From positions 5,580,001-5,644,000 of the forward strand of contig NZ_CP108002.1 in the NCBI RefSeq assembly GCF_041435055.1: a stretch of 64,000 nucleotides of DNA, in the 5' to 3' direction. Positions 17,824 through 27,074 of this stretch are shown here, piece by piece (position 1 is the first letter of the stretch; each line of letters begins with the position of its first letter). Both the position numbers and the translations under genes were made by a program. Origin of the DNA: Streptomyces sp. NBC_00341. GTDB taxonomy: Bacteria > Actinomycetota > Actinomycetes > Streptomycetales > Streptomycetaceae. The notes below the pieces were generated by a model. It did no database searches. It worked only from the letters and a program-made list of their open reading frames with translations, and was not told where the DNA came from.

Positions 17824-18375
17824 ATGGACCAAGCGTGGGCGGCCCTGCTGGGCACCGGGCTGGGCGTCGCCGGAACCCTGGGCGCCTCCGGGCTGACGTA
17901 CGCATCCGCCCGGCGCCAGGCGCGCGACCAGGGGGTGGTCGACCACCTGCGGGAGCTGCGGAACGAGCGCCGGGAGACGTACCTCGCGTTCATGCAGGCG
18001 GCGGAACCGGTCGACGACGTGCTGCACCGGCTCGTGCACCGGGACGGGGTGCCCGCCGCGGCCCGGGACACCCCGCCCACCGTCGAGGTGCTGGACGCGG
18101 CCGTCGAGGGGCTCGGCACCGCGGTGCAAGCGCTCAGCAAGGCACAGGCACGGCTCGATCTCATGGGCCCGGAGCCCGTGGCGGAGGACGCCGTGAACGT
18201 CTGGTCGGACGTGCGCTCCCTGCGGGCGTACCTCGAACGGGTGCTCCACCGGGTGCGCGAGGGAGCGGCGTACGACGGGTATCGCACCGGTCTCGAAGAC
18301 GCGGTCGACAACCTGGAGAGGAGCCGGGAGAAGTTCACCCGGAGCGCCCGCGAGGTGATGACGGCACCGCCGTGA
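17824..18375 (+). CDS. Hypothetical N-terminally anchored helical protein
   Basis: A 183-residue protein with one N-terminal hydrophobic segment (AALLGTGLGVAGTLGASG) followed by a long, charged and mainly helical region (about 30-180), probably coiled coil and cytoplasmic. I do not recognise a family with a known function. ATG 17824 is preceded by GGAGG; ATG 17815 in the same frame is possible. It is divergent from the HTH protein gene, whose start lies 129 bases away, so the two may share a control region. Confidence 0.55.
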   Translation: MDQAWAALLGTGLGVAGTLGASGLTYASARRQARDQGVVDHLRELRNERRETYLAFMQAAEPVDDVLHRLVHRDGVPAAARDTPPTVEVLDAAVEGLGTAVQALSKAQARLDLMGPEPVAEDAVNVWSDVRSLRAYLERVLHRVREGAAYDGYRTGLEDAVDNLERSREKFTRSAREVMTAPP

Positions 18376-18556
18376 GGCGAGCCGGGAGGCCCCCTGAGCC
18401 CGCTGTGGGAGCGCGTCCGTCCTGCCGGTGAAGCGCGCGAGTGTACCCATCCCGGCATCGGCTCACACGCCGAACCCCAGTCATTTATTCGTCTATGTGG
18501 CTGAACTTTTCTTGTTTCATGGTCAGTTGACGGGGGAAGGGCCTTACCCTTCACCA
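18376..18556. promoter_or_regulatory. Promoter region of the amidohydrolase gene
   Basis: This stretch contains an A/T-rich block at 18478-18530, unusual for the region, just before the M20 amidohydrolase start. It most likely holds that gene's promoter. No gene or palindrome is evident. Confidence 0.35.
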
Positions 18557-19795
18557 GTGAGCCACTCGACGTCCCGCCTCTGTGAAGCCCGGCCGCCCGC
18601 AGGAGAGGACCTGCCCGGCGCGCTGCCAGAAGCGCTGCGCGCCGAACTGATCGCCTTCCGGCGTGACCTGCACATGCACCCCGAGCTCGGTAACCAGGAG
18701 TTCCGCACCACCGCGGCCATCAAGGCCCGGCTGGAGCTGGCCGGCCTCGAACCACGGGTGCTCGCCTCCGGTACCGGGCTCATGTGCGACGTGGGGACCA
18801 GGAGCGGGACCACGCGGCCCATGCTGGCGCTGCGGGCCGACATCGACGCGCTGCCGATCCCGGACACCAAGACGGGCGTCCCGTACCGCTCCACCGTGCC
18901 CGACCGGGCGCACGCCTGCGGGCACGACATCCACACCACCACCGTGCTCGGCGCCGGCCTGGTGCTCGCCGGGCTCGACCGGCAGGGGCTGCTGCCCAAC
19001 CCGGTGCGGCTGATCTTCCAGCCGGCCGAGGAGGTGCTGCCCGGCGGGGCGCCCGACGCGATCGACTCCGGGGTGCTGGAGGGCGTCGGCCGGATCATCG
19101 GGGTGCACTGCGACCCGAAGGTCGACGTGGGGCGGATCGGGCTGCGGGTCGGGGCGATCACCTCCGCCTGCGACCGGCTGGAGCTGTCGCTGGACGGGCC
19201 CGGCGGCCACACCGCCCGCCCGCACCTGACCACGGACCTGGTCACCGCCGCCGCCAAGGTCGCCACGGAGGTCCCCGCGCTGCTGGCCCGCCGGGTCGAC
19301 GCGCGGGCCGGGCTCGCGGTGACCTGGGGGCGGCTGGAGACCGGGCACGCCTGCAACGTGATCCCGCAACACGCCGAGCTCTCCGGCACGGTTCGCTGCC
19401 TGGATCTGGCGGCCTGGCGGGACGCCCCCGACCTGGTGCACGCGGCCATCGACGAGGTGGCCGGAATGTACCGGGCCAAGACGGTGATCAACTACATCAG
19501 GGGGGTGCCGCCCGTGGTCAACGACGCCGCCGCGATCGATCTGCTCACCGGCGCCATGACCGCCCGCCGCGGATCGTATGCGATCGAGGACACCGAACAG
19601 AGCCTGGGCGGGGAGGATTTCTCCTGGTACCTGGAGCACGTGCCGGGCGCGATGGCGCGGCTCGGCGTGCGCACGCCCGGCGACCCCCGCGGTCTGGACC
19701 TGCACCGGGGGAATTTCGACGCGGACGAGGAGGCGATCACCGTGGGTGTGGAACTCTTCACCGCCTCTGCGTTGCTCGACGGCAATCATCTGTAA
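18557..19795 (+). CDS. M20-family amidohydrolase (aminoacylase/hippurate hydrolase-like)
   Basis: The 412-residue protein has the M20D metallopeptidase fold. Metal-binding signatures are LRADIDALPI, ACGHDIHTTTVLG, the QPAEE loop and a final His region (LDLHRGNFDADEEA). The dimerisation domain lies at about 195-305 with GGHTARPH. Family members cleave N-acyl amino acids or similar amides using Zn or Mn. GTG 18557 is chosen because the homologous part begins soon after it; the frame stays open upstream to 18428 but that part looks non-coding. It is transcribed alone, just before the nucleoside uptake genes. Confidence 0.85.
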   Translation: MSHSTSRLCEARPPAGEDLPGALPEALRAELIAFRRDLHMHPELGNQEFRTTAAIKARLELAGLEPRVLASGTGLMCDVGTRSGTTRPMLALRADIDALPIPDTKTGVPYRSTVPDRAHACGHDIHTTTVLGAGLVLAGLDRQGLLPNPVRLIFQPAEEVLPGGAPDAIDSGVLEGVGRIIGVHCDPKVDVGRIGLRVGAITSACDRLELSLDGPGGHTARPHLTTDLVTAAAKVATEVPALLARRVDARAGLAVTWGRLETGHACNVIPQHAELSGTVRCLDLAAWRDAPDLVHAAIDEVAGMYRAKTVINYIRGVPPVVNDAAAIDLLTGAMTARRGSYAIEDTEQSLGGEDFSWYLEHVPGAMARLGVRTPGDPRGLDLHRGNFDADEEAITVGVELFTASALLDGNHL

Positions 19796-19861
19796 CCGGA
19801 CAGGTCACCCCCGGTTCGCGACGATCCGATAACGGCTTCCGTACAGGGCTTTATCTGACAT

Positions 19862-19873
19862 CTACGCGCGTTA
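19862..19873. promoter_or_regulatory. Candidate nucleoside-regulon operator (BMP lipoprotein gene)
   Basis: The sequence CTACGCGCGTTA matches the palindrome CTACGCGCGTAG at 10 of 12 positions and lies 60 bases before the BMP lipoprotein start. It is the weakest of six such sites in this window. Confidence 0.55.
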
Positions 19874-19933
19874 CGATCGCCGCGAAACCAGCGCCGGAAG
19901 AGGCGCTTCGGTCAGGTTTGAAGGAGCCTTCCC

Positions 19934-20971
19934 TTGCGCCCGGTATCCAAGATCACCGCCGCGTGTGCCATTGCCGCGGCGCTCGCCCTCACTGCCACCG
20001 CTTGTGGCAGCTCGTCCGACGAGTCCAGCAGCTCCGACGGCAAGATGAAGATCGGCATGGCCTACGACGTGGGCGGCCGGGGTGACAACTCGTTCAACGA
20101 CTCCGCGGCCCGCGGCCTGGACAAGGCCAAGGCCGAGTTCGGCGCCGAGACCAAGGAGCTCACCGCCAAGACCGGCGAGAGCTCGGCCGACCGCGACCAG
20201 CGTCTGCAGTCGCTCGCCGAGGGCGGCTACAACCCGGTCATCGCGATCGGCTTCGCGTACAAGGAAGCGGTCGACAAGATCGCCCCCAAGTACCCGAAGG
20301 TCAACTTCGGCCTGGTCGACTCGGTGTCCGACGTGAAGAACGTCAACTCGATCGTCTTCACCGAGGAGCAGGGCTCCTACCTCGCCGGAGTCGCGGCCGC
20401 GCTGAAGTCCAAGGACGGCAAGGTCGGCTTCATCGGCGGTGTGGACCTTCCGCTGATCAAGAAGTTCGCCGCCGGCTTCCGGCAGGGCGTCATGGACACG
20501 AAGCCCAAGGCCACGGTGCAGATCCAGTACCTGTCCACCGGTTCCGACCTGTCCGGCTTCGGTAGCCCCGACAAGGGCAAGGAAGCCGCCAAGGGCATGC
20601 TCGACAAGGGCATCGACGTCATCTTCGCCGCCGCGGGCGGTTCGGGTGCCGGTTCGATCGAGGCCGTCGCGGGCAAGAAGGGCGCCTGGTCCATCGGTGT
20701 CGACTCCGACCAGGCCAAGGACCCGGCGCTGGCGAAGTACAAGGACACGATCCTGACCTCGGTCGTCAAGAACGTCGACGCCGGTGTCTTCGACCTGGTC
20801 AAGTCCGTCAAGGACGGCAAGCCGATGACCGGCACGACGACGTACTCCCTGGCCAAGGGCGGCGTGAGCCTGACCCCCACGGGTGACCACCTCAAGGACA
20901 TCCAGACCCAGTTGGACGCCGCGAAGAAGAAGATCGTCGACGGCACCATCAAGGTCAAGTCCACGACCTGA
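19934..20971 (+). CDS. BMP-family nucleoside-binding lipoprotein
   Basis: This is a substrate-binding lipoprotein of 345 residues for an ABC importer. The signal peptide ends in a lipobox (LTATAC, Cys 24), followed by a Ser-rich linker. The BMP/PnrA-like fold shows in YDVGGRGDNSFND, AIGFAYKEA, VGFIGGVDLP and IFAAAGGSGAG. PnrA-type proteins bind purine or other nucleosides. The start codon is a rare TTG at 19934, with a strong AAGGAG at 19921-19926 and no better alternative. The ATPase and permease genes follow after a hairpin, so the binding protein can be made in excess. A copy of the nucleoside-regulon palindrome lies upstream. Confidence 0.9.
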   Translation: MRPVSKITAACAIAAALALTATACGSSSDESSSSDGKMKIGMAYDVGGRGDNSFNDSAARGLDKAKAEFGAETKELTAKTGESSADRDQRLQSLAEGGYNPVIAIGFAYKEAVDKIAPKYPKVNFGLVDSVSDVKNVNSIVFTEEQGSYLAGVAAALKSKDGKVGFIGGVDLPLIKKFAAGFRQGVMDTKPKATVQIQYLSTGSDLSGFGSPDKGKEAAKGMLDKGIDVIFAAAGGSGAGSIEAVAGKKGAWSIGVDSDQAKDPALAKYKDTILTSVVKNVDAGVFDLVKSVKDGKPMTGTTTYSLAKGGVSLTPTGDHLKDIQTQLDAAKKKIVDGTIKVKSTT

Positions 20972-20983
20972 TCCGGCCCGTCG

Positions 20984-21029
20984 ATCGGGGCCCGGGGGAG
21001 CGGCTTCCACCGCTCACCCGGGCCCCGAT
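20984..21029 (+). terminator. Hairpin between lipoprotein and ABC genes
   Basis: ATCGGGGCCCGGG (20984-20996) pairs with CCCGGGCCCCGAT (21017-21029), with an inner stem in between. It is likely to terminate most lipoprotein transcripts, or to stabilise their 3' ends, so that the solute-binding protein outnumbers the transporter. Confidence 0.7.
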
Positions 21030-21100
21030 TCACGTACCCCCACGACGGGGGTCACCGGCCCCGGTACGCCACCTGTGAACGGGTGGCCAACGATTCGGGA

Positions 21101-21118
21101 GCGCTACGCGCGTAGCGC
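21101..21118. promoter_or_regulatory. Candidate nucleoside-regulon operator (ABC operon)
   Basis: An 18-base perfect palindrome (GCGCTACGCGCGTAGCGC) centred on CTACGCGCGTAG lies about 85 bases before the ATPase start. It is the best copy of the six in the window. Confidence 0.75.
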
Positions 21119-21201
21119 CCGCTCGGGCGCGGTACCTTTTTCCGCCCCCGCAATCGGCACCCACCGCCTCCGCCCTCCGCTCCTGTCAAGGAGAGTGCGC
21201 C

Positions 21202-22842
21202 ATCAACGCGTCCAGCAGTCCTCATGCCGTGGAGCTCCGCGGCATCACCAAGCGGTTCCCCGGGGTCGTGGCCAACCACGACATCGACATCACCGTGCGC
21301 CGCGGCACCGTCCACGCCCTCGTCGGTGAGAACGGCGCCGGCAAGTCCACGCTCATGAAGATCCTTTACGGCATGCAGAAGCCGGACGAGGGCACCATCG
21401 CGGTGGACGGCGAACAGGCCACGTTCTCCAACCCGGGCGACGCCATCGACCGGGGCATCGGCATGGTGCACCAGCACTTCATGCTGGCCGACTACCTCAC
21501 CGTCCTGGAGAACGTCGTACTCGGCTCCGAGAAGCTGTACGGCATCGGGGACCGGGCCCGCGCCAAGATCAAGCAGATCTCCGACTCGTACGGTCTCGGC
21601 ATCCGGCCCGACGCCATGGTCGAGGACCTCGGGGTCGCCGACCGCCAGCGCGTGGAGATCCTCAAGGTCCTCTATCGGGGCGCCCGCACCCTGATCCTCG
21701 ACGAGCCCACCGCCGTCCTCGTGCCGCAGGAGGTCGAGGCACTCTTCGACAACCTGCGCGAGCTCAAGGCGGAGGGCCTCACCGTCATCTTCATCTCGCA
21801 CAAGCTGGGCGAGGTGCTGTCGGTGGCCGACGAGATCACCGTCATCCGGCGCGGAACGACCGTGGGCACCGCCGATCCCGAGCACACCACGACCAAGCAG
21901 CTGGCCGAACTGATGGTCGGCAGCGAACTGCCGTCGCCGGAGACCCGCGAGTCGACCGTCACCGAGACGCCGATGCTGGACGTCGACGGGCTGCGGCTGA
22001 CCGCCACCGACCCGGACGGGGTGGTGCGTGCCGTGCTCGACGGCATCACCTTCACCATCCACAAGGGCGAGGTGCTCGGCATCGCCGGCGTCGAGGGCAA
22101 CGGCCAGTCCGAACTGGTCGACGCCATCATGGGCATGCGCACCCTCGACGCGGGCTCCCTCTCGCTGGACGGCGCGGACATCTCCCGTACGCCGACGCGC
22201 AAGCGCCGCGAGGACGGGATGGCCGTCATCCCCGAGGACCGCCACCGGCACGGACTGCTGCTGGAGGCCCCGCTCTGGGAGAACCGCATCCTCGGCCACG
22301 TCACCGAGCGCCCCAACAGCAAGGGCGTCTTCCTCGACCTCAAGGCGGCCCGCGCCGACACCGAGCGGATCGTGCGCGAGTACGACGTGCGCACCCCCGG
22401 CATCGAGGTCACCGCGGCCTCGCTCTCCGGCGGCAACCAGCAGAAGCTGATCGTCGGCCGCGAGATGAGCCACTCACCCAAGCTCCTGATCGCCGCGCAC
22501 CCCACCCGGGGCGTGGACGTCGGCGCCCAGGCCCAGATCTGGGACCAGATCCGCGAGGCGCGCCGCGAAGGACTCGCGGTGCTGCTGATCTCCGCCGACC
22601 TGGACGAGCTGATCGGGCTCTCCGACACCCTGCGCGTCATGTACCGCGGCGCCCTCGTCGCGGACGCCGACCCGGCGACCGTCACCCCGGAGGAGCTCGG
22701 CTCCGCGATGACGGGCGCGGCCGCCGGCCACCTCGAAACGCCCGGCGGCGACGACGTACCCGCCGATCCCGGCAGCGACGGCGGAACCGCCGCCCCCGGC
22801 ACGGACGACACCGACCCCCGGGACGGGGGAGAGGACCGATGA
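21202..22842 (+). CDS. Nucleoside ABC transporter ATP-binding protein, two ABC domains
   Basis: The protein carries two fused ABC domains. The first has Walker A GENGAGKST, a Q-loop (GMVHQHFM) and Walker B (LILDEPTA). The second has a changed Walker A (GVEGNGQSE) but an intact signature LSGGNQQK, as in ribose/nucleoside-type importers (RbsA/BmpC-like). The start is unclear. A perfect AAGGAG (21188-21193) sits eight bases before ATC 21202, which would give the N-terminus (M)NASSSPHAVELRG; the nearest standard start in frame, GTG 21229, has no ribosome site. With ATC the product is 546 residues. The stop overlaps the first permease start (ATGA). Confidence 0.88.
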   Translation: MNASSSPHAVELRGITKRFPGVVANHDIDITVRRGTVHALVGENGAGKSTLMKILYGMQKPDEGTIAVDGEQATFSNPGDAIDRGIGMVHQHFMLADYLTVLENVVLGSEKLYGIGDRARAKIKQISDSYGLGIRPDAMVEDLGVADRQRVEILKVLYRGARTLILDEPTAVLVPQEVEALFDNLRELKAEGLTVIFISHKLGEVLSVADEITVIRRGTTVGTADPEHTTTKQLAELMVGSELPSPETRESTVTETPMLDVDGLRLTATDPDGVVRAVLDGITFTIHKGEVLGIAGVEGNGQSELVDAIMGMRTLDAGSLSLDGADISRTPTRKRREDGMAVIPEDRHRHGLLLEAPLWENRILGHVTERPNSKGVFLDLKAARADTERIVREYDVRTPGIEVTAASLSGGNQQKLIVGREMSHSPKLLIAAHPTRGVDVGAQAQIWDQIREARREGLAVLLISADLDELIGLSDTLRVMYRGALVADADPATVTPEELGSAMTGAAAGHLETPGGDDVPADPGSDGGTAAPGTDDTDPRDGGEDR

Positions 22843-23954
22843 AGAAGATCGACAAGGAGCGGCTGCTCCTGGGGATCGCGGCCCCCGTACTCGCGATCGT
22901 GGTCGCCTTCCTGGTGACGGCACTCGTGCTCGCCGCCACCGGCAAGGAGCCGTTCAGCGCCTTCGGCATCATGTTCGACTACGGGCTGAAGTCGGACAGC
23001 CAGGTCTACATCCTGAACAAGGCGACGACGTACTACCTCGCGGGTCTCGCGGTGGCCGTCGGCTTCCGGATGAACCTCTTCAACATCGGCGTCGACGGCC
23101 AGTACCGCCTCGCCGCCTTCTTCGCCGCGGCGGTCGGCGGTGCGCTGACCCTGCCCGGCGCCCTCCAGATCCCGCTGATCATCCTCACCGCGATGATCGT
23201 CGGCGCGATGTGGGCCGGTATCGCGGGCGTCCTGAAGGTCACCCGGGGCGTCAGCGAGGTCGTCTCGACGATCATGCTGAACTCCATCGCGACCGCGGTC
23301 ATCGGCTACCTGCTCCAGCAGAACCGCCTCGGGCACCTCGACGAGGCCGGCACCAAGATCTCCACCAAGCCGCTCCCGGAGTCCTCGTACTTCTTCGAGT
23401 TCCCGACCACCCCGACGCCCGTCTACGGCTTCATCGTGGTCGCGGTCGTCGCGGGCGTCGCCTACTGGTTCACGCTCTCGCGCACCCGGTTCGGCTTCGA
23501 CCTGCGCACGGTGGGCCAGTCCGGCTCCGCCGCGGAGGCCAGCGGGGTGAACGTCAAGAAGATGGTCGTCACCTCGATGCTCATCTCGGGCGCCGTGGCC
23601 GGCCTGATCGGCATGCCGACACTGCTCAACGACAGCCACGAGTTCAGCGGCGACTTCCCCGTCGGCATCGGCTTCACCGGTATCGCCATCGCCCTCCTCG
23701 GCCGCAACCACCCCGTCGGCATCGCGCTCGGCGCGCTGCTCTGGGGCTTCCTGGAACGCGGCACCGGAAAGCTGGAGTTCGAGGGGTACGACAAGGAGAT
23801 CGTCGGCGTGATCCAGGGCGTCATCGTCCTGTGCGTCGTCATCGCCTACGAAGTCGTCCGCCGCTACGGACTCAAGCGACAGCAGAGCAAGGTCGGCGCG
23901 GAACTCGCCGCACAGGCCGCCCGTAACTCCGACCAGCAGGAGGTGTCGGCGTGA
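22839..23954 (+). CDS. Nucleoside ABC transporter permease 1
   Basis: A membrane permease of the RbsC/BPD_transp_2 family, 371 residues, with about eight to ten hydrophobic helices. Typical conserved pieces are MNLFNIGVDGQYRLA, a VSEVVSTIMLNSIA loop that contacts the ATPase, and GFTGIAIALLGRNHPVGIALGALLWG. It pairs with the next permease to form the heterodimeric channel of a nucleoside importer. The start overlaps the ATPase stop and its own stop overlaps the next start (GTGA), so the genes are tightly coupled. Confidence 0.9.
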   Translation: MKKIDKERLLLGIAAPVLAIVVAFLVTALVLAATGKEPFSAFGIMFDYGLKSDSQVYILNKATTYYLAGLAVAVGFRMNLFNIGVDGQYRLAAFFAAAVGGALTLPGALQIPLIILTAMIVGAMWAGIAGVLKVTRGVSEVVSTIMLNSIATAVIGYLLQQNRLGHLDEAGTKISTKPLPESSYFFEFPTTPTPVYGFIVVAVVAGVAYWFTLSRTRFGFDLRTVGQSGSAAEASGVNVKKMVVTSMLISGAVAGLIGMPTLLNDSHEFSGDFPVGIGFTGIAIALLGRNHPVGIALGALLWGFLERGTGKLEFEGYDKEIVGVIQGVIVLCVVIAYEVVRRYGLKRQQSKVGAELAAQAARNSDQQEVSA

Positions 23955-25240
23955 CCGTCACGGCGACTTCCACCCCGCCCCCCGCGGCCCGCAAGGTCTC
24001 CGGCGGCAAGGGCGGCCGCACCCGCCTCTCCTTCCCCGTCGTCCTGCTGATCATCGCGGGCGTGCTGCTCGCGCTGTCGGCCGTGCGCGCCATCACCGGC
24101 GCGCAGGACGTGACCTCGGCCGGACAGATCAGCGCGGCCCTCGCGATGGCCGTGCCGATCGGCCTCGCCGGTCTCGGCGGCCTCTGGTCCGAGCGGGCCG
24201 GCGTGGTCAACATCGGCCTCGAAGGCATGATGATCCTGGGCACCTTCTTCGGCGCCTGGGCCGGCTGGCAGACCAACCCCTGGCTCGGCGTGCTCGCCGG
24301 TGTCGTCGGCGGAATGCTCGGCGGCCTGCTGCACGCGGTGGCGACCGTCACCTTCGGCGTCGACCACATCATCTCCGGCATCGCGATCAACATCCTGGCG
24401 CTCGGCTTTACCACCTACTTCGCCAAGCTCTGGTTCAACTCGGGCGAGGCGGCGGTCAAGGGCGGCTCGCCCAAGCAGTCCCCACCGGCCGACGACATCA
24501 CCTCGGTGACGATCCCCGGCCTCTCCGACTGGCTCCACAGCGTCGAGAAGCACCACTGGTTCTTCGTCTCCGACCTGGCCGGAGTCCTCGGCGGACTCGT
24601 CACCAACGTGTCGCTGCTGACGATCGTCGCCGTGGTCCTCTTCGTCGTGACGTTCTTCGTCCTGTGGAAGACCGCCTTCGGCCTGCGGCTGCGCTCCTGC
24701 GGCGAGAACCCGGTGGCCGCCGAGTCGCTCGGCGTCAACGTGTACACGTACAAGTACATCGCGGTGATCATCTCCGGTGGCATGGCCGGACTGGGCGGCG
24801 CCTTCCTCTCCCTGGTCACCTCGCACATCTACAACGAGGGACAGACCGGCGGCCGCGGATACATCGGTCTCGCCGCGATGATCTTCGGTAACTGGCGGCC
24901 CGGCGGACTCGCCATGGGCGCGGGCCTGTTCGGCTTCGCCGACGCGCTCCAGCTGCGCAACGGCGGCGAGTCCGTCCACGCGCTGCTCCTGCTGCTCGTG
25001 GTCGCGCTGGCCGGGATCGCGGCCTGGAAGCTCTACCGCAAGAGCTTCGTGCAGGGCGCGGTCAGCGCGGTCGTCGCCGCCGCCATCCTGGTCTGGTACC
25101 TCGCCACGGACACCGTGCCCACCGAGTTCGTGAGCGCGACCCCGTACGTCGTCACGCTGCTCGTCCTCTCGCTCTCCGCGCAGCGGCTGCGGATGCCGAA
25201 GGCGGACGGCATGCGCTACCGCAAGGGCCAGGGCAAGTGA
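23951..25240 (+). CDS. Nucleoside ABC transporter permease 2
   Basis: The second RbsC-type permease, 429 residues, has the matching family signatures ERAGVVNIGLEGMMILG and GRGYIGLAAMIFGNWRPGG. It is longer than typical partners because of a loop at about 170-205 and extra C-terminal helices (about 345-420). It forms the channel with permease 1. The stop overlaps the cytidine deaminase start as GTGA, which ties pyrimidine nucleoside uptake directly to the first salvage enzyme. Confidence 0.9.
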   Translation: MTVTATSTPPPAARKVSGGKGGRTRLSFPVVLLIIAGVLLALSAVRAITGAQDVTSAGQISAALAMAVPIGLAGLGGLWSERAGVVNIGLEGMMILGTFFGAWAGWQTNPWLGVLAGVVGGMLGGLLHAVATVTFGVDHIISGIAINILALGFTTYFAKLWFNSGEAAVKGGSPKQSPPADDITSVTIPGLSDWLHSVEKHHWFFVSDLAGVLGGLVTNVSLLTIVAVVLFVVTFFVLWKTAFGLRLRSCGENPVAAESLGVNVYTYKYIAVIISGGMAGLGGAFLSLVTSHIYNEGQTGGRGYIGLAAMIFGNWRPGGLAMGAGLFGFADALQLRNGGESVHALLLLLVVALAGIAAWKLYRKSFVQGAVSAVVAAAILVWYLATDTVPTEFVSATPYVVTLLVLSLSAQRLRMPKADGMRYRKGQGK

Positions 25241-25659
25241 CGCCCACCGCCGGAGCGGGCGCCACCGCCGTGGCAGGGGCCGACTGGGACGCCCTGCGGA
25301 CCGCCGCCCGGGAGGCCATGTCCCGGGCGTACGCGCCCTATTCGGGCTACCCGGTCGGCGTCGCCGCCCTGGTGGACGACGGCCGCACGATCGTCGGCTG
25401 CAACGTCGAGAACGCCTCGTACGGCATCAGTCTCTGCGCCGAATGCGGACTGGTCTCCCAGCTGCACGCCACCGGCGGCGGCCGGCTGACCCACTTCACC
25501 TGCGTGGACGGGGCGGGCGAGATCCTGGTCCCGTGCGGCCGGTGCAGGCAGTTGCTGTACGAGTTCGGCGGACCGGAACTCGTCCTGGAGACCCCGGACG
25601 GCTTCCGCACCCTCGACGAGATGCTCCCGCAGGCGTTCGGACCCTCGCACCTCGGGTAG
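25237..25659 (+). CDS. cdd: Cytidine deaminase
   Basis: A complete homotetrameric-type cytidine deaminase of 140 residues. Zinc-binding and catalytic residues are in NVENASYGISLCAECG (Cys and catalytic Glu) and PCGRCRQ (two Cys). It converts cytidine and deoxycytidine to uridine and deoxyuridine in the cytoplasm. Last gene of the ABC importer operon, with its GTG start overlapping the permease stop; a strong hairpin follows. Confidence 0.95.
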   Translation: MTPTAGAGATAVAGADWDALRTAAREAMSRAYAPYSGYPVGVAALVDDGRTIVGCNVENASYGISLCAECGLVSQLHATGGGRLTHFTCVDGAGEILVPCGRCRQLLYEFGGPELVLETPDGFRTLDEMLPQAFGPSHLG

Positions 25660-25664
25660 CACCC

Positions 25665-25698
25665 CGCCGGGTGGGCCCGCACATGGGCCCACCCGGCG
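25665..25698 (+). terminator. Hairpin terminator of the nucleoside importer operon
   Basis: CGCCGGGTGGGCCC (25665-25678) pairs perfectly with GGGCCCACCCGGCG (25685-25698) around a six-base loop. It lies right after cdd and before the separate deoA promoter. Confidence 0.8.
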
Positions 25699-25710
25699 CT
25701 TCAATTCCCC

Positions 25711-25724
25711 TCTATGCGCGTAGA
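25711..25724. promoter_or_regulatory. Candidate nucleoside-regulon operator (deoA)
   Basis: TCTATGCGCGTAGA is a palindrome with one mismatch and matches the core CTACGCGCGTAG at 11 of 12 positions. It lies 50 bases before deoA and overlaps a possible -10 element (TAGAGT), which fits repression. Confidence 0.7.
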
Positions 25725-25774
25725 GTCAACCGGACCCACGCGCACGTACGTACCGGCCGGAAGGACTCCAGACC

Positions 25775-27052
25775 ATGGACGCCATCTCCGTCATCCGCAC
25801 CAAGCGGGACCGAGGCGAGCTGACCCCCGAGCAGATCGACTGGGTCATCGACGCGTACACCCGCGGTGAGGTGGCCGACGAGCAGATGTCCGCGCTGGCC
25901 ATGGCGATCCTGCTGAACGGCATGAACCGTACGGAGATCGCCCGCTGGACCGCCGCCATGATCGCCTCCGGCGAGCGGATGGACTTCTCCGCGCTCTCCC
26001 GTCCCACCACCGACAAGCACTCCACCGGCGGCGTCGGCGACAAGATCACCCTGCCGCTCGCCCCGCTGGTCGCCGCCTGCGGCGCCGCCGTACCGCAGCT
26101 CAGCGGCCGGGGCCTCGGCCACACCGGCGGCACCCTCGACAAGCTGGAGTCCATCCCCGGCTGGCGCGCCCACATCACCAACGCCGAGATGCTGAACGTC
26201 CTCGACACCACCGGCGCGGTCATCTGCGCGGCGGGCGACGGACTGGCCCCCGCCGACAAGAAGCTGTACGCGCTCCGCGACGTCACCGGCACCGTCGAGG
26301 CGATCCCGCTGATCGCCAGCTCGATCATGTCGAAGAAGATCGCGGAGGGCACCGGCGCACTCGTCCTGGACGTCAAGGTCGGCTCCGGCGCCTTCATGAA
26401 GACCATCGAGGACGCCCGCGAACTGGCCTCCACCATGGTCGCCCTGGGCACCGACAGCGGCGTCCGCACGGTCGCCCTCCTCACCGACATGGCCACCCCG
26501 CTCGGCCTGACCGCGGGCAACGCCCTGGAGGTCCGCGAGTCGGTCGAGGTGCTGGCCGGCGGCGGCCCCAGGGACGTCATCGACCTCACCCTCGCCCTCG
26601 CCCGCGAGATGCTGGACGCGGCCGGGCTCAAGGACGCCGATCCGGAGAAGGCCCTCGCGGACGGCTCCGCGATGGACGTCTGGCGCCGGATGATCTCCGC
26701 CCAGGGCGGCGACCCGGACGCCACCCTCCCGGTCGCCCGCGAACAGCACATCGTGACGGCCCCCGCCTCCGGCGTCCTCACCCGCCTCGACGCGTACGAC
26801 GTCGGCGTCGCCGCCTGGCGCCTCGGCGCGGGCCGCGCCCGCAAGGAGGACCCGGTCCAGGCCAGCGCGGGCGTCGAGCTCCACGCCAAGCCGGGCGACA
26901 CCGTGACGGCCGGCCAGCCGCTGCTGACGCTGCACACGGACACCCCGGAGAAGTTCGACTACGCGCTGAAGGCCCTGCCCGACGCGTACGACATCGCCCC
27001 GTCCGGCACGGCGTTCACCGCCACCCCGGTGGTGCGGGAACGTATCGCCTGA
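25775..27052 (+). CDS. deoA: Thymidine phosphorylase
   Basis: This 425-residue enzyme splits thymidine and deoxyuridine with phosphate into the base and 2-deoxyribose-1-phosphate. Family signatures are clear: the N-terminal helical domain (TPEQIDWVIDAYTRGEVADEQMSALAMAI), the phosphate-binding STGGVGDK, SGRGLGHTGGTLDK and the KVGSGAFMK loop. It is monocistronic with its own promoter and operator, followed by a hairpin at 27075-27108. Its product is the substrate of phosphopentomutase and deoC further right. Confidence 0.95.
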   Translation: MDAISVIRTKRDRGELTPEQIDWVIDAYTRGEVADEQMSALAMAILLNGMNRTEIARWTAAMIASGERMDFSALSRPTTDKHSTGGVGDKITLPLAPLVAACGAAVPQLSGRGLGHTGGTLDKLESIPGWRAHITNAEMLNVLDTTGAVICAAGDGLAPADKKLYALRDVTGTVEAIPLIASSIMSKKIAEGTGALVLDVKVGSGAFMKTIEDARELASTMVALGTDSGVRTVALLTDMATPLGLTAGNALEVRESVEVLAGGGPRDVIDLTLALAREMLDAAGLKDADPEKALADGSAMDVWRRMISAQGGDPDATLPVAREQHIVTAPASGVLTRLDAYDVGVAAWRLGAGRARKEDPVQASAGVELHAKPGDTVTAGQPLLTLHTDTPEKFDYALKALPDAYDIAPSGTAFTATPVVRERIA

Positions 27053-27074
27053 CCTGCGGTTTCCCCGTACGGGT

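Noticed and set aside
18527..18550. TTGACG ... TACCCT as a sigma-70-like promoter for the amidohydrolase gene
   Set aside because: The spacer is only 12 bases, too short for a functional promoter of this class.
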